Positions 30,415 through 41,695 are shown, numbered from the stretch's first letter. The stretch is 64,000 bases of DNA from Oceanisphaera profunda (GCF_002157895.1 NZ_CP021377.1:620001-684000); one strand, 5' to 3'. A program made the numbers and translations. The notes: generated from the sequence alone by a model not told the origin.

Positions 30415-32235
30415 TTAGTTGCCAGCCTGTTCGGTTTTCTCAGCCTTGTCCGCTTGCTCATTCTTAGGTGCTTTGACGGGTATCTCGGTGCGGATCGCCA
30501 ACTCTAATAACGAATCGGGATTAGCCAAGCTAGGCGCATCGGTCAACAAGCAAGAGGCGGTGGTGGTTTTCGGGAAGGCAATCACATCGCGAATATTGTC
30601 GGTGCCGGTTAACAACATCACTAAGCGATCCAGACCAAAGGCCAAACCCGCATGCGGCGGCGTGCCGTACTTTAATGCTTCCAGCAAGAAGCCAAACTTC
30701 TCTTGCTGCTCGTCGGCGTTAATACCCAATAAGCGGAACACAGTTTGCTGCATCTCACTGTGGTGAATACGCACCGAGCCACCGCCCACTTCGTAGCCGT
30801 TAATGACCATATCATAGGCATTGGCCAGCGCAGTTAACGGCGCGGCTTGCAGCTGTTCGGCGGTTAAATCTTTGGCAGCAGTAAAGGGGTGATGCATGGC
30901 GTAAAGACGATCATCACCGGCTTCTTGTTCAAACATCGGGAAATCCACCACCCACAGTGGGCGCCAGCCATCTTCAAACAAGTCTAAATCTTTGCCCAGC
31001 TTCAAGCGCAGTGCACCGATGGCATCGCTCACTACCTTGGCAGAGTCGGCACCAAAGAAGATAGCATCGCCGTCCGTCGCACCAGTGCGCGCCAGCAGCT
31101 CGGTCACTATCTCTTCATTTAAGAATTTAGCCACCGGAGACTGTACGCCTGCCAAGCCTTTGGCGGCTTCGTTCACTTTCATCCACGCCAAGCCTTTAGC
31201 ACCGTAGATACCGACAAACTTGCCGTATTCATCAATTTGCTTGCGTGATAATGCCGCACCACCCGGTACGCGCAAAGCTGCTACGCGGCCGTTAGCATCG
31301 TTGGCTGGCCCCGCGAACACTTGGAAGTCCACGTCTTTTACCAAGTCGGCAATATCGACTAATTCGGTGGCAATACGCAAGTCTGGCTTATCGGAGCCAA
31401 AACGACGCATGGCTTCCGCATAGGTCATGATGGGGAAGGTGCCTAAGTCCACGTCAATCACATCTTTCCATAATTCGGTGACCAACTGCTCCATAATTTC
31501 GCGCACTTGCTCGGCGCTCATAAAAGAGGTTTCAACATCGATCTGGGTAAATTCTGGCTGACGGTCGGCACGCAAGTCTTCATCACGAAAGCACTTTACG
31601 ATTTGGTAGTAACGGTCAAAGCCGCTCATCATCAGCAACTGTTTAAACAGCTGTGGCGACTGAGGCAGCGCATAGAAGTGGCCTTTGTGTACTCGGCTTG
31701 GCACTAAGTAGTCACGCGCACCTTCTGGAGTAGCCTTGGTCAACATAGGGGTTTCTATATCTAAGAAACCTTGGTCATCCATAAAGCGGCGCACGCGGCT
31801 GGTCACCTTGGCTCGCGTCTTTAAATACATGGCCTGCTCAGGGCGGCGTAAGTCTAAGTAGCGATATTTAAGACGCTGCTCTTCTGAGTTATTTTGGTTA
31901 AAATCCAGCGGCAAGGCTTCGGCTTTATTGATGATGGTCAGCTCATGGGCAAATATTTCTACTGCACCGGTGGCCATGTCTTTGTTGACTTGCGACTCGG
32001 GGCGGGCACGCACTATGCCTTTCATTTGAATACAAAACTCGGCACGCAAGGTCGACGCCAAGTCGTAAGCTTCGGCTTTATCTGGGTCGAAAAACACCTG
32101 CACCAAGCCTTCGCGGTCACGCATATCGATAAAAATCAAACCGCCTAAGTCACGACGACGATTTACCCAGCCGCTAAGAGTCACGCTCTGACCGACCAGA
32201 GCTGCGTCAACTTGCCCGCAATAATGAGTGCGCAT
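30415..32235 (-). CDS. aspS: aspartate-tRNA ligase
   Basis: Class IIb aminoacyl-tRNA synthetase of bacterial type. It has an N-terminal OB anticodon-binding domain (1-105), a catalytic core with motif 2 in [18 protein letters not shown], a GAD insertion domain (about 290-420) and motif 3 in [13 protein letters not shown]. At 606 residues it is about 15 longer than E. coli because of a charged tail rich in Lys, Glu and Ala ([16 protein letters not shown]). It heads the aspS-nudB-yebC-ruvC series. Confidence 0.98.
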   Translation of the reverse strand: MRTHYCGQVDAALVGQSVTLSGWVNRRRDLGGLIFIDMRDREGLVQVFFDPDKAEAYDLASTLRAEFCIQMKGIVRARPESQVNKDMATGAVEIFAHELTIINKAEALPLDFNQNNSEEQRLKYRYLDLRRPEQAMYLKTRAKVTSRVRRFMDDQGFLDIETPMLTKATPEGARDYLVPSRVHKGHFYALPQSPQLFKQLLMMSGFDRYYQIVKCFRDEDLRADRQPEFTQIDVETSFMSAEQVREIMEQLVTELWKDVIDVDLGTFPIMTYAEAMRRFGSDKPDLRIATELVDIADLVKDVDFQVFAGPANDANGRVAALRVPGGAALSRKQIDEYGKFVGIYGAKGLAWMKVNEAAKGLAGVQSPVAKFLNEEIVTELLARTGATDGDAIFFGADSAKVVSDAIGALRLKLGKDLDLFEDGWRPLWVVDFPMFEQEAGDDRLYAMHHPFTAAKDLTAEQLQAAPLTALANAYDMVINGYEVGGGSVRIHHSEMQQTVFRLLGINADEQQEKFGFLLEALKYGTPPHAGLAFGLDRLVMLLTGTDNIRDVIAFPKTTTASCLLTDAPSLANPDSLLELAIRTEIPVKAPKNEQADKAEKTEQAGN

Positions 32236-32987
32236 GGAGTCTTCCTATTGTGTTGTGGTGCGAAATTTGGCCGCACCGCATGAATTTGTTATTGAATAGC
32301 GCGCTAGTATAAGGGAAAGCAGCGAGCTTGGTAAAATCATAAAGGGTAGCGCCGAGCAACCAGCGCCAAGCGCCCAGCTAAAGAGGGACACTTAGTCACG
32401 AATTAAACACATAAAACTGATCTTTCGGGAGCTGTCAGCTTTAAACTATTGGTTCAAGACAAACACTAAAATCTAGAGCCAGAGCTGTTTTTGCAACGGA
32501 AGAACGCGGAACGCACGGAAAAATAAAGATAAGTTCGGAAAAGGCCAAAGCTTTAGGGGTAAGACCTTAACCATTAAATATCTTATAAGTCGTTTTCAGA
32601 TTTGATCACTATTTTTCCGTGGATTCCGTGGCAGAGAAATCTTTAGTCACTTTGTTGAGCTCGGCGCTTGGCGTTCGCGGCCAGCTCTTCCTCATCACCC
32701 TTTACACTTCACTCTTAACCGGATTTATTCAGACCTGCTCTCTATTTTTCTGTGGGTTTCGCGACTCTCGTAACAAAGAAGCGTTGCCAATAGGTTTTAG
32801 TCACTAAGACCTAAAACGAGATCCTGAAGCGAGTTCAGGATGACGGCATAAAGACTAAGAACAGTGCTTAGCGCTTGGCGCTGCTTGAGCTCTTCCCCTT
32901 CACCCTTTACTGGGTTTATTCAGATTTGATCACTATTTTTCCGTGTCCTTCAGTGGATTCCGTTGCACAAACAGTCTTGGTGTTGGT
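32236..32987. repeat. 750-nt gene-free gap filled with dispersed repeats
   Basis: Copies in order: GCGCCGAGC-type (32347-32385), CACGGAA type (32491-32536), its reverse complement (about 32595-32640), reverse GCGCCGAGC-type (32657-32685), a CACTTCAC-type run (32690-32715), a half hairpin element with CCTGAAGCGAGTTCAGG (32812-32848), GCGCTTGGCGCT (32862-32890) and another reverse CACGGAA copy (about 32918-32972). I see no ORF worth calling. Confidence 0.7.
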
Positions 32988-34370
32988 TTATCTCTTAGCT
33001 TGGCGCTGTTGTAAATGCCCTAAGCCGCGCTGATAAAACTGCCACGACACTAAACCTGCAGCCACGTTACCCAGTAATACCCCTATATATAAGCCGCTCA
33101 TGCCGGCTAAGGTGGCGCCCAACCAAAGCGCCGGCAAGTAGCAGGCAAACAAACGTAATACGGAAATCCATACCGCCCGCATCGGCATGCCCAGCGCGTT
33201 ACACACTGACACCATTAGCATGCACACACCCAGTGCCGCATAACTGATGGGCACCCACAACATATAGCTCAGTAAATAACGCTCGGTGTCAGCGTCGGGG
33301 GCCAGTGCGGGGGCAATCAGCCCACGGCTGGCCAGCCAAAATAAGGCGATAAGGATTTGTAGACCGATAACAAAACGTACTGCAACCAGTACTAGGTTAT
33401 GTACGCGATCCAGTTGTTGGGAGCCCAGTAAACGTCCCACCATTGGCGGCAGCGCCATGGTTAGCGCCAGCACAATCACAATGGAAAACAATTCTAAGCG
33501 GCTGCCGAGCGTCCAGGCCGCAATGGCCGAGCCCCCAAAGCCGGCGATTAAGCGAATGGCCAGTAACGCCGCCAAACCAGGCATCAATTGGCTGAGCATG
33601 GCAGGGGCGCTGGTGTTAAAAATATCACGCAGCGCCGGAGCTAGCGGTAATTGACTGGGTTTAAAATCCAGCCAATGGCGCTTTAATATTCGGGAATACA
33701 TAATGGCCGAGCCCACTGTACAGGCAACAATGGTGGCATAAGCGGCACCGGGCAAGCCCCAGCCGAAGGTAAAAATAAACAGCGGATCCAGCAGGATATT
33801 AAGAATGCTAGTAACCACCATCATTAAGCCCGGTAAACGCATATCGCCATTGGCCCGCGCAACACTGCTAGCAAAGTATAAAAAAGCGCCCAACCAAGCA
33901 CTGGCCAGCCAGGGTAGCCAATAGCCTTCGGTATAGGGCAGCAGCTCCGCACTGGCACCCAAGGCGGTGAGTAGCGGAATGCGCAGCAGCCAAATGAAGG
34001 CACATAATAGCAAGGTCACACAACAACCCGTCAGCACCACCAAGCCGCCTATATGCTTGGCGCGCCCTGATTTTCCCGCACCAATGGCACGAGAAATAAG
34101 TGCGGTGGAGGCGATACCAATGCCAATTTGTACGCCGATTAATACTTGCTGTATCGGCAGCGTAAAGCCCAAGGCCGCCAGTTCTTGCAGCCCTAACATA
34201 CTGATAAAGACACTGTCGGCCAGCTGAAAACTCATTAACGCCACCACGCCAAACAGCATCGGCCAGGTCATGCTAAATAAGGCACGCGGCAGTGATTGAT
34301 CGGCTAAGTATTTTTTGGGCTTAGGCTGACTAGGGGGTGATAACGGGGCTGAGGGCTGACTGGGTGACAT
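32988..34370 (-). CDS. MATE family efflux transporter
   Basis: About 12 hydrophobic helices in two homologous halves of the MATE (NorM/DinF) fold. LPRALFSMTWPMLFGVVALMSFQLADSVFIS at the first helices and the matching FNTSAPAMLSQLMPGLAALLAIRLI in the second half are family-typical. Likely exports cationic drugs or metabolites with Na+ or H+; the substrate is unknown. I chose the ATG at 34370 (MSPSQPSAPL), leaving about 460 residues with a Pro/Ser-rich N-terminus. The in-frame ATG at 34421 would add a hydrophobic stretch with no family support. Confidence 0.88.
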   Translation of the reverse strand: MSPSQPSAPLSPPSQPKPKKYLADQSLPRALFSMTWPMLFGVVALMSFQLADSVFISMLGLQELAALGFTLPIQQVLIGVQIGIGIASTALISRAIGAGKSGRAKHIGGLVVLTGCCVTLLLCAFIWLLRIPLLTALGASAELLPYTEGYWLPWLASAWLGAFLYFASSVARANGDMRLPGLMMVVTSILNILLDPLFIFTFGWGLPGAAYATIVACTVGSAIMYSRILKRHWLDFKPSQLPLAPALRDIFNTSAPAMLSQLMPGLAALLAIRLIAGFGGSAIAAWTLGSRLELFSIVIVLALTMALPPMVGRLLGSQQLDRVHNLVLVAVRFVIGLQILIALFWLASRGLIAPALAPDADTERYLLSYMLWVPISYAALGVCMLMVSVCNALGMPMRAVWISVLRLFACYLPALWLGATLAGMSGLYIGVLLGNVAAGLVSWQFYQRGLGHLQQRQAKR

Positions 34371-34429
34371 GGTGTTATTCAAGGCTGCTGCAGGCTGTAA
34401 AATGGCGGCCAATGATAGCACTCATCGGG

Positions 34430-34680
34430 TGTTTATGTGATGCTCTTGAGTTACAGCGCCGAGCGCCCAGCACCAAGCGCCGAGCTAAGGATGAACCAAT
34501 GACAGTCCCTTATTTTTGCCACGTAACGCACAGCAACGCACGGAATCAGTTCACGGGGGACAAGTGAACAGAGCTTATTTATTAATGGTAAGAGCTAAGA
34601 TCAGGGCTTGGTATTTTTAGTGTTAGTTGTTGTTAATCTTTAGCTTGGTGCTTGGCGCCGGGCGCTCGGCGCTTTTGTAA
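34430..34680. repeat. dispersed repeats between MATE gene and yecE-like gene
   Basis: A GCGCCGAGC-type repeat (34454-34488) and its reverse complement (34641-34675) flank a degenerate CACGGAA-type copy (34515-34560). The outer pair could form a long stem. Confidence 0.6.
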
Positions 34681-34688
34681 GGATCTTT

Positions 34689-35534
34689 ATGTCGTCGTTA
34701 TATATTGGTTTGAGTCAGTGGTCGCATCCGGCTTGGCCGGGCCAACTGCTGAGTAAGAACCTGAAAAGTACCGAGCATTTATTGGATTACGCCCAAGTGT
34801 TTAATTCCGTGGAAGGCAATACCAGCTTTTATGGGGTGCCAGATACCCATAGCTTGGTGCGCTGGGCCAGCCAAACGCCGGATGATTTTCGCTTTACCTT
34901 TAAATTTCCCGCCACCGTGAGTCATCAAGGGCAGTTGATCGACAATGTGCCGGTCGCTTTGTCGTTTATTGAGCAGTTAGCGCCGCTGCGCGATAAGCTC
35001 GGCATGCTAATGCTGCAATTGCCTGCCGCTTGTGGGCCTGAACAGCTCAATGGCCTTGCCCACTTATTAAACGCCCTGCCTCAAGATCTGCAATACGGCG
35101 TTGAGGTTAGGCATCCGGCATTTTTTGCTAAGGGTGAAGCCGAGCGCATGCTCAATCGTTTATTACTCGAATATAATGCCAATCGCATTATTATGGACTC
35201 ACGCCCCGTGTTCTCTTGCCCACCGACGACACCGGCATTAGCCGACGCCCAGCAAAAGAAGCCCCAAGTACCGGTGCATATTATTAGTACGGGGCAAGCT
35301 CCGGTGATCCGCTTTATTGGTCATCCACAGCCCGATTATAATCACCGTTTTTGGCAAGCCTGGCTGCCACGCATTCAAGGCTGGTTAACTGAGGGCAAGT
35401 CGGTGTATTTATTTGTGCACACCGCCGATAATCAGTTGGCGCCCATATTGGCGGCAGAGATTGCCGCAGCACTGCACCATCCCCTGCCCGACTTTCCGGG
35501 ACTCGCCCCAAGCCCACAGGGGCAATTGTTTTAG
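34689..35534 (+). CDS. DUF72 family protein, YecE-like
   Basis: TIM-barrel-like DUF72 protein of 281 residues. Family stretches are YIGLSQWSHPAWPG at the N-terminus, FNSVEGNTSFYGVP, FRFTFKFPATVSH, YGVEVRHPAFF and the C-terminal VYLFVHTADNQLAP. YecE proteins have no established function that I know of. E. coli yecE also lies close to the cmo genes, aspS and ruvC, so the location here is conserved. It has its own upstream region and is probably transcribed alone. Confidence 0.85.
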   Translation: MSSLYIGLSQWSHPAWPGQLLSKNLKSTEHLLDYAQVFNSVEGNTSFYGVPDTHSLVRWASQTPDDFRFTFKFPATVSHQGQLIDNVPVALSFIEQLAPLRDKLGMLMLQLPAACGPEQLNGLAHLLNALPQDLQYGVEVRHPAFFAKGEAERMLNRLLLEYNANRIIMDSRPVFSCPPTTPALADAQQKKPQVPVHIISTGQAPVIRFIGHPQPDYNHRFWQAWLPRIQGWLTEGKSVYLFVHTADNQLAPILAAEIAAALHHPLPDFPGLAPSPQGQLF

Positions 35535-35536
35535 TT

Positions 35537-35720
35537 TGTGTGAGGCGTGAAGCGTGAGGAGTGAGGAGTGAGGTGAAAAATAAAGCGCCTAGCGCCTAGC
35601 GCAAGAAAAACACCGCCCTTGGCAGTCTTCCTGAACTTGTTTCAGGATCTCGCTTTTATGTTTAACACCTAAAACTTAAAACGAGATCCTGATGTGCATC
35701 AGGAAGACGGCTTAAGGGAT
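35537..35720. repeat. GTGAGG run, GCGCCTAGC repeat and complete paired-hairpin element
   Basis: A GTGAGGAGTGAGG run (35537-35575) is followed by GCGCCTAGCGCCTAGCGC (35582-35603). A full copy of the paired element (35610-35716) comes next: a CCTGAACTTGTTTCAGG stem, TCTCGCTTTT, then AAAACGAGATCCTGA and a CCTGATGTGCATCAGG stem, ending GACGGCTTAAGG. This copy shows the whole element most clearly. Confidence 0.75.
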
Positions 35721-35805
35721 AGCGCAGTGCTCTTTGTTATGAACAGTTAATTAGTTTGTCGCCTGCAGTTGCTTCTTTTACAATGGCGCCCATTGTGTCA
35801 GCTAA

Positions 35806-36656
<851 letters not shown>

Positions 36657-36663
<7 letters not shown>

Positions 36664-37667
36664 ATTTTAGTAGTTTTTACCAGCAGATTGCCAAATGTCG
36701 GCTACAGCACTGGCTGCATTGCTTGCCGGCGCAATTGCATACTTGGCAAAAAAGTAATCTGCATGGCGATCTGGCCCGCTGGGTGCGCGCGCTGCATAAA
36801 CTGCCGCATATCGACACAGACCGCATAGAATTAACTGATAGCGTCAGCATCGGACGCCCCGGCGAGATAAGCTTAGGCGAACAAAAAAAGATCAACAGCC
36901 TGTTAGAGCAGTTTCATCCGTGGCGTAAAGGCCCGTTTGAAATTCACGGCGTGCACATAGATACCGAATGGCGTTCCGATTGGAAATGGGATCGGGTATT
37001 GCCGCACATTAGCCCGCTTAAACATCGCTATGTGCTAGATGTAGGCTGTGGTAGCGGTTATCACTTATGGCGCATGCGCGGTGCCGGCGCCAAGATGGCG
37101 GTAGGTATAGATCCTTCAGCGCTGTTTTTATGCCAGTTTGAAGCCGTTAAGCATTTCACCAATGACTACCAAGGCATTCAAGTATTGCCGTTAGGCATTG
37201 AAGAACTGCCAGAGCTGCGGGCTTTCGATACTGTGTTTTCTATGGGCGTGCTTTATCACAGACGCTCACCTATCGAGCATTTACTGCAATTAAAAGCGCA
37301 GTTGTGCGATGGCGGAGAATTAGTGTTGGAAACGCTCGTCATTGACGGAGACGCCAACCAAGTGCTGGTGCCGGGCGAGCGTTACGCAAAAATGCGTAAT
37401 GTCTGGTTTATTCCCAGCTCCGCTGCCCTAGTGGGATGGTTAGAAAAGTGTGGATTTGAAAATATCCGGGTGGTGGATGAAAGTACCACCAGCCTAGACG
37501 AACAAAGACGCACCGAATGGATGCGTAACGAATCACTTGCGGACTTTTTAGATCCAACGGACGCAAGTAAAACCATAGAGGGTTACCCGGCACCACTTCG
37601 GACGATTATTATCGCCAATAAACCGGTTGACCCACAAAACCATCAACAAGAGGCACAATATGACTAA
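36657..37667 (+). CDS. cmoB: tRNA U34 carboxymethyltransferase CmoB
   Basis: Transfers the carboxymethyl group from carboxy-SAM to ho5U34 of tRNA. The SAM-fold motif [20 protein letters not shown] and [13 protein letters not shown] are clear, together with [12 protein letters not shown] and WFIPS, family signatures. The 336 residues match E. coli (323). Its start lies in the last unit of the 18-nt repeat, with AGG about 12 nt before it; [12 protein letters not shown] is the expected N-terminus. The end overlaps the next gene by 8 nt. Confidence 0.96.
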
Positions 37668-38430
37668 AGTTGCGACATCACTGATCCTCCCCTTGTTGCT
37701 AACCGCTTGTGTTAGCCAGACGTCACCGATGGACGCGCTGCCCCAGCCTCAACCTATAACCGAGCCTGAGCTCAGTGCTAGTCTGTCCGGTCTAGAAACC
37801 CGACTGCTGGGCACTATGTCAGAGCAAAATCAGCAACTGAGCAGTAATCACCATGCTTTTATGGCGGCATTGCAACAGGATATTAGAAACTTGAAAAAGC
37901 AGATCAATCGCCCCGTGATCGCACCGCAACCGGTCGCGACACCCACCAAAATCACTGAAGTAACGAAAAACGAAACCACAGACGGCAAACTGGTGGTCGG
38001 GGAAACCGAACAAGTGTGGTTAGACATAGTTAACGACAGCTTCGCCGCCCGTATCGATACCGGTGCCACCACCTCATCGTTAAGTGCGCAAGACATTACG
38101 GTGTTCGAGCGCGATGGCAAACCTTGGGTTAGCTTTAACATGGCTCACGAAGGCGTGGATGAAAAGCTGCAGGTCGAAACCCGCTTAGTGCGTTATGTGC
38201 GTATTCGCCAAGCTTCTGCCGAAGACATAGAGCGTCGCCCTGTGGTCGAGCTCACCATGCGCTTGGGTCGTTTGGCGGAAAAAACCGAATTTACCCTAAC
38301 CGACCGTAGCCAGATGACTTATTCAGTGCTGCTGGGCCGTGAGTTTTTAAAAGACATCGCCGTGGTTGATATTGCCCGTCAAAACGTCCAAGGCAAGCCT
38401 AAGCGCCCCACTCCTGCTACAAGCGAGTAA
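37660..38430 (+). CDS. retropepsin-like aspartic protease lipoprotein (RimK-associated protease family)
   Basis: The signal sequence ends in a lipobox LLTAC (Cys at about residue 17), so it is probably a membrane-anchored lipoprotein. Then come a low-complexity linker rich in Pro and Gln and a short helical region (about 40-90). The C-terminal domain (about 120-250) carries [14 protein letters not shown], the D-T-G-A active site of retropepsin-like proteases, and [12 protein letters not shown]. The family is annotated as ATP-dependent zinc protease but is predicted to be a retropepsin-like aspartic protease. The ATG at 37660 (AAGAGG before it) is preferred to 37627. It starts a three-gene set with the next two genes. 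Confidence 0.82.
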
Positions 38431-38434
38431 GTAA

Positions 38435-39988
38435 ATGTATTCTCGTAAACCCTTTTATATCATTGTGGCCGCGCTGTTTTTGATCGGCTTTGCGTTAATG
38501 TTACAGCGCCACTTCGTTTATGAAGTGCCTTGGTTGCCGGGCGAAAAACGCCAAATTTGGTCCATTGAAGCCAAGGTCGAATTTGAAGCCAAAGGCAAAC
38601 CGGTGAAAGCCTCATTGGCCATTCCCGGAAGTCAGCCCGGCTTTACCCTGATGAACGAGTCAGCGGCCTCGCCTGGCTACGGCTTAGCGTTTGTTGAAGC
38701 CAAAGGCGGTAGCCGTGCCGAGTGGAGCATTCGCAATGCGTCTGGCCCCCAAGAGCTGTACTACAAAGTAGACATGATGCACGACCCGTTTGCCAAGGCG
38801 CCTTTGTCTACCGAGATACCGCGCATTGCCCAAACTGAAGTGCCGGAGCCCTACGCCACGGCCATGGATCAGGTGCTCACTCAAGCCAAAGAGCGCTCCG
38901 CAGACGGCTTAACACTGGCCCGCGAGCTGCTGAAAGAGCTAAAGAACAGCAGTCAAAATGCCGAGTTATTGGCGCAATATCAGTCGCCGGCTCCCTTGCT
39001 TATTGAAATGCTGCACAGAGCCGCCGTGCCCGCCCGTCTGTTACAAGGCTTGCAGTTAGAAGATGGCCGCCGCCGCCAGCCACTCGTTAACCTAGTACAG
39101 GTCTATGAGGGCAAGGAGTACGAGATTTTTAATCCGGACACCGGCGAGCAAGGTAATCAAGAACAGCTGTTGATGTGGGAATACCATTCCTCTCCGGTGC
39201 TGGATTTAGTGGGCGGCAGCAATTCCCGCGTCACCTTTACCATGATCGAACAAGAGCAACCGGTGAATGTGGCGCTGGCGAAAAAATTTGATCAGCCACA
39301 CTGGATTAACGTGTCGCTGTATAACTTACCGCTAGAAGAACAGGCACTATTTAAAGGCATCTTGCTGGTGCCAATTGGCGTGTTAGTGGTGGTGTTTTTA
39401 CGCATTATTATTGGCATCAAAACCTCCGGTACTTTTATGCCGGTGTTGATCGCCATGGCCTTTATTCAAACCAGCTTGATTACCGGCTTGGTGGGTTTCT
39501 TAATCATAGTGGGCACTGGCTTAATTTTGCGCTCTTACCTGTCGCACTTAAACTTGCTACTGGTGGCGCGAATATCGGCGGTGATCATCATGGTAATCGG
39601 CATTATTGGCTTCTTTAGCATTATTGCCTATCAACTCGGCTTAACCGAGGGCATGAAGATCACCTTCTTCCCGATGATTATCTTGGCTTGGACCATAGAG
39701 CGCATGTCGATTCTGTGGGAAGAAGAAGGCCCTAAAGAAGTGGTGAAGCAAGGCGGTGGTTCCTTGATGGTGGCAGTAGTGGCGTTTTTGGCCATGAACA
39801 GCGAAGTGGTGCGCCACATCACCTTTAACTTCTTGGGCCTGCAGCTGATCGTTATGGCGGTGGTACTGCTGTTAGGTAACTACACCGGTTACCGTCTAAC
39901 CGAGCTTAAGCGCTTTAAGCCTTTGGTAGACGAATACAATACCGATAGTAAAGCCGATAATAAAATCGAAGATAAAAAGCATGATTAA
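38435..39988 (+). CDS. inactive transglutaminase fused to 7 transmembrane helices
   Basis: The 517 residues comprise one N-terminal membrane helix (about 7-24), a periplasmic part (about 25-300) with a transglutaminase-like fold, and seven C-terminal helices (about 305-490). AAVPARLLQGLQLEDGRRRQPLVNLVQVYEG is family-typical; a Cys in the expected transglutaminase position is not visible, which fits the inactive designation. It is known from genomic studies to be linked to retropepsin-like proteases and ATP-grasp ligases. It begins 5 nt after the protease and overlaps the ligase by 8 nt, so the three are translationally coupled. The tail is very hydrophilic (Lys, Asp). Confidence 0.82.
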   Translation: MYSRKPFYIIVAALFLIGFALMLQRHFVYEVPWLPGEKRQIWSIEAKVEFEAKGKPVKASLAIPGSQPGFTLMNESAASPGYGLAFVEAKGGSRAEWSIRNASGPQELYYKVDMMHDPFAKAPLSTEIPRIAQTEVPEPYATAMDQVLTQAKERSADGLTLARELLKELKNSSQNAELLAQYQSPAPLLIEMLHRAAVPARLLQGLQLEDGRRRQPLVNLVQVYEGKEYEIFNPDTGEQGNQEQLLMWEYHSSPVLDLVGGSNSRVTFTMIEQEQPVNVALAKKFDQPHWINVSLYNLPLEEQALFKGILLVPIGVLVVVFLRIIIGIKTSGTFMPVLIAMAFIQTSLITGLVGFLIIVGTGLILRSYLSHLNLLLVARISAVIIMVIGIIGFFSIIAYQLGLTEGMKITFFPMIILAWTIERMSILWEEEGPKEVVKQGGGSLMVAVVAFLAMNSEVVRHITFNFLGLQLIVMAVVLLLGNYTGYRLTELKRFKPLVDEYNTDSKADNKIEDKKHD

Positions 39989-40988
39989 ACGCTGGTTAGC
40001 ACAATACGCATCTCCGTTTGCGCTGGGCGACATGGGCATTATGGGCATGAACCAGCGTAATATTTCTTATATCAGCCGTTATAATCCGCGTCGTTTATAC
40101 CCGCTGGTGGACGATAAGCTGGAAACCAAACGCATCGCGCTAGATGCAGGCGTAACGGTGCCGGACTTGATTGGCGTAATTGAGTTTCAGCATCAGGTCT
40201 CAAGCCTGCTCGATAAAATCAAAGACTGGCCGGGCTTTTGTATTAAGCCCGCCAAAGGCTCGGGCGGTAAAGGCATAGTGGTGATCGTCAGCCAAGACGG
40301 CCAAAGCTTCCTTAAGCCCAGTGGCAAAGCAGAGAGCATCAACGATTTAGAGCGCCATGTGTCTAACATCTTGGCTGGCCTGTTTTCCTTAGGCGGCAAG
40401 CCCGATGTGGCGTTAATCGAAGCGCTTATCAACTTTGATGATGTGTTTGACGGCTTCTCTTATGAAGGCGTACCCGACACCCGCGTCATCGTGTTTAAGG
40501 GCTTTCCGGTGATGGCCATGATGCGCTTGTCTACCGAAGCCTCTGACGGCAAAGCTAACTTGCACCAAGGTGCGGTGGGCGTGGGGCTGGACATTAACAG
40601 CGGCCGCGCAATTCGCGCCGTGCAGCATAACCTGCCGATTCGTTACCATCCGGATACCGGTCGTGACTTGCTGGAGCTTAAGGTACCCAACTGGGAGCTA
40701 ATCTTGAGCTTATCTTCCTCTTGCTACGAGATGTCGGGTTTAGGCTATATTGGCACCGACATGGTATTGGATAAGTTTAAAGGCCCCATGTTGCTGGAGC
40801 TAAACGCCCGCCCAGGGCTGGCCATTCAAACTGCCAATGGCGCCGGCTTAGTGCCGAGGCTTCGCAAAGTAGAGAAGCTCGGCCGCTACGCGACTTTTAG
40901 CCCAGAAGAACGAGTGCGCTTTTCACGCCGCGAATTTGCCGCCGAAGTTCAGTTATCCATGAAAACCGAACCGCCGATGCCGGAATAA
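39981..40988 (+). CDS. alpha-L-glutamate ligase-like ATP-grasp protein
   Basis: RimK-related ATP-grasp of 335 residues. The ATP-binding part is at FCIKPAKGSGGKGIVVI, the acidic metal ligands at LGYIGTDMVLDKFKGPMLLELNARPGLAIQ. GDMGIMGMNQRNISYISRYNPRRLYPLVDDK at the N-terminus is characteristic of this subgroup. Expected activity is ligation of an amino acid to a carboxyl group, but the substrate is unknown. Membrane and periplasmic partners suggest a peptide or envelope component. A terminator follows at 41011. Confidence 0.85.
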   Translation: MIKRWLAQYASPFALGDMGIMGMNQRNISYISRYNPRRLYPLVDDKLETKRIALDAGVTVPDLIGVIEFQHQVSSLLDKIKDWPGFCIKPAKGSGGKGIVVIVSQDGQSFLKPSGKAESINDLERHVSNILAGLFSLGGKPDVALIEALINFDDVFDGFSYEGVPDTRVIVFKGFPVMAMMRLSTEASDGKANLHQGAVGVGLDINSGRAIRAVQHNLPIRYHPDTGRDLLELKVPNWELILSLSSSCYEMSGLGYIGTDMVLDKFKGPMLLELNARPGLAIQTANGAGLVPRLRKVEKLGRYATFSPEERVRFSRREFAAEVQLSMKTEPPMPE

Positions 40989-41007
40989 GGCTGAAAGCTA
41001 GAAAAAT

Positions 41008-41037
41008 AAGACCCAGCCTCGGCTGGGTGTTTTTTAG
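41008..41037 (+). terminator. terminator of the protease/7TM/ligase operon
   Basis: ACCCAGCC (41011-41018), a TC loop and GGCTGGGT (41021-41028) are followed by GTTTTTTAG. It lies 22 nt past the ligase stop and supports a cotranscribed cmo/ligase block ending here. Confidence 0.88.
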
Positions 41038-41089
41038 TTCATCTACCGTAATCCCGGCTTACACAGAGATATTATTCAGGTTCTTAAGA

Positions 41090-41612
41090 ACAAGATCTTC
41101 TCTGCAACGGAATCCACAGAATCCACGGAAAAATAGAGATTAAATCTGAAATACATATTATTAATAATACCAATCGTATTAATTATTTGGTCAGCCTGAC
41201 AGCTAGATTTAATGTGATTGTTTTTTGTAGTGTGCCCACCTTGTTGGCAGGCAAAGAGTATCGGCACGGTTTGGGTTTTGTTCTTAACGGTTAAAACCAT
41301 CCTGCTTCGCAGGACCACCGAAGTCATCTTCACTGAAGATACGGGTGGACTACAACACACGCTTTTTGTAGAAGCCCGCTTTAGTTAGCTACGCAATGGG
41401 GTTTTTATGTCGATCTTAAATAGAACGATTATTTAGTGCGTTTGGTATTACTTCGGATTATCAAAACTTAAACGAGATCCTGATGTACATCAGGATGACG
41501 GCTTAAGGACAGGCTACAGCGCACTTAACCGTCATACCGGTACGTCTTGCTGAACTTGATTCAGTATCAGCATGACATAGCCGCAGTATCTCGCCCTTCG
41601 CTTTCATACATA
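41090..41612. repeat. dispersed repeats between ligase operon and rluB
   Basis: A CACGGAA-type copy (41096-41148) precedes a long imperfect element (41218-41385) that has GTAGTGTGCCCACC near its left end and GGGTGGACTACAACACAC near its right, partly inverted. Next are a half hairpin element with CCTGATGTACATCAGG (41468-41512) and a diverged one (41525-41600). No gene is seen. Confidence 0.6.
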
Positions 41613-41648
41613 AAAAAGCACCGAGCCTTTTCAGGCTCGGTGCTTTTT
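41612..41648 (-). terminator. terminator of rluB, bidirectional type
   Basis: AAAAAGCACCGAGCCT (41613-41628) and its complement (41633-41648) form a 16-bp stem ended by T-tracts on both strands. A GCGCCGAGC-type repeat (41651-41695) lies between it and the rluB stop. Confidence 0.9.
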
Positions 41649-41695
41649 ATTTAGCTAGGCGCTTGGTGCTAGGCGCTCGGCGCTAGGCGCTGGTT

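Noticed and set aside
41076-41360. Minus-strand open frame of 94 codons in the repeat region
   Set aside because: It runs through dispersed repeats and has no support as a protein.
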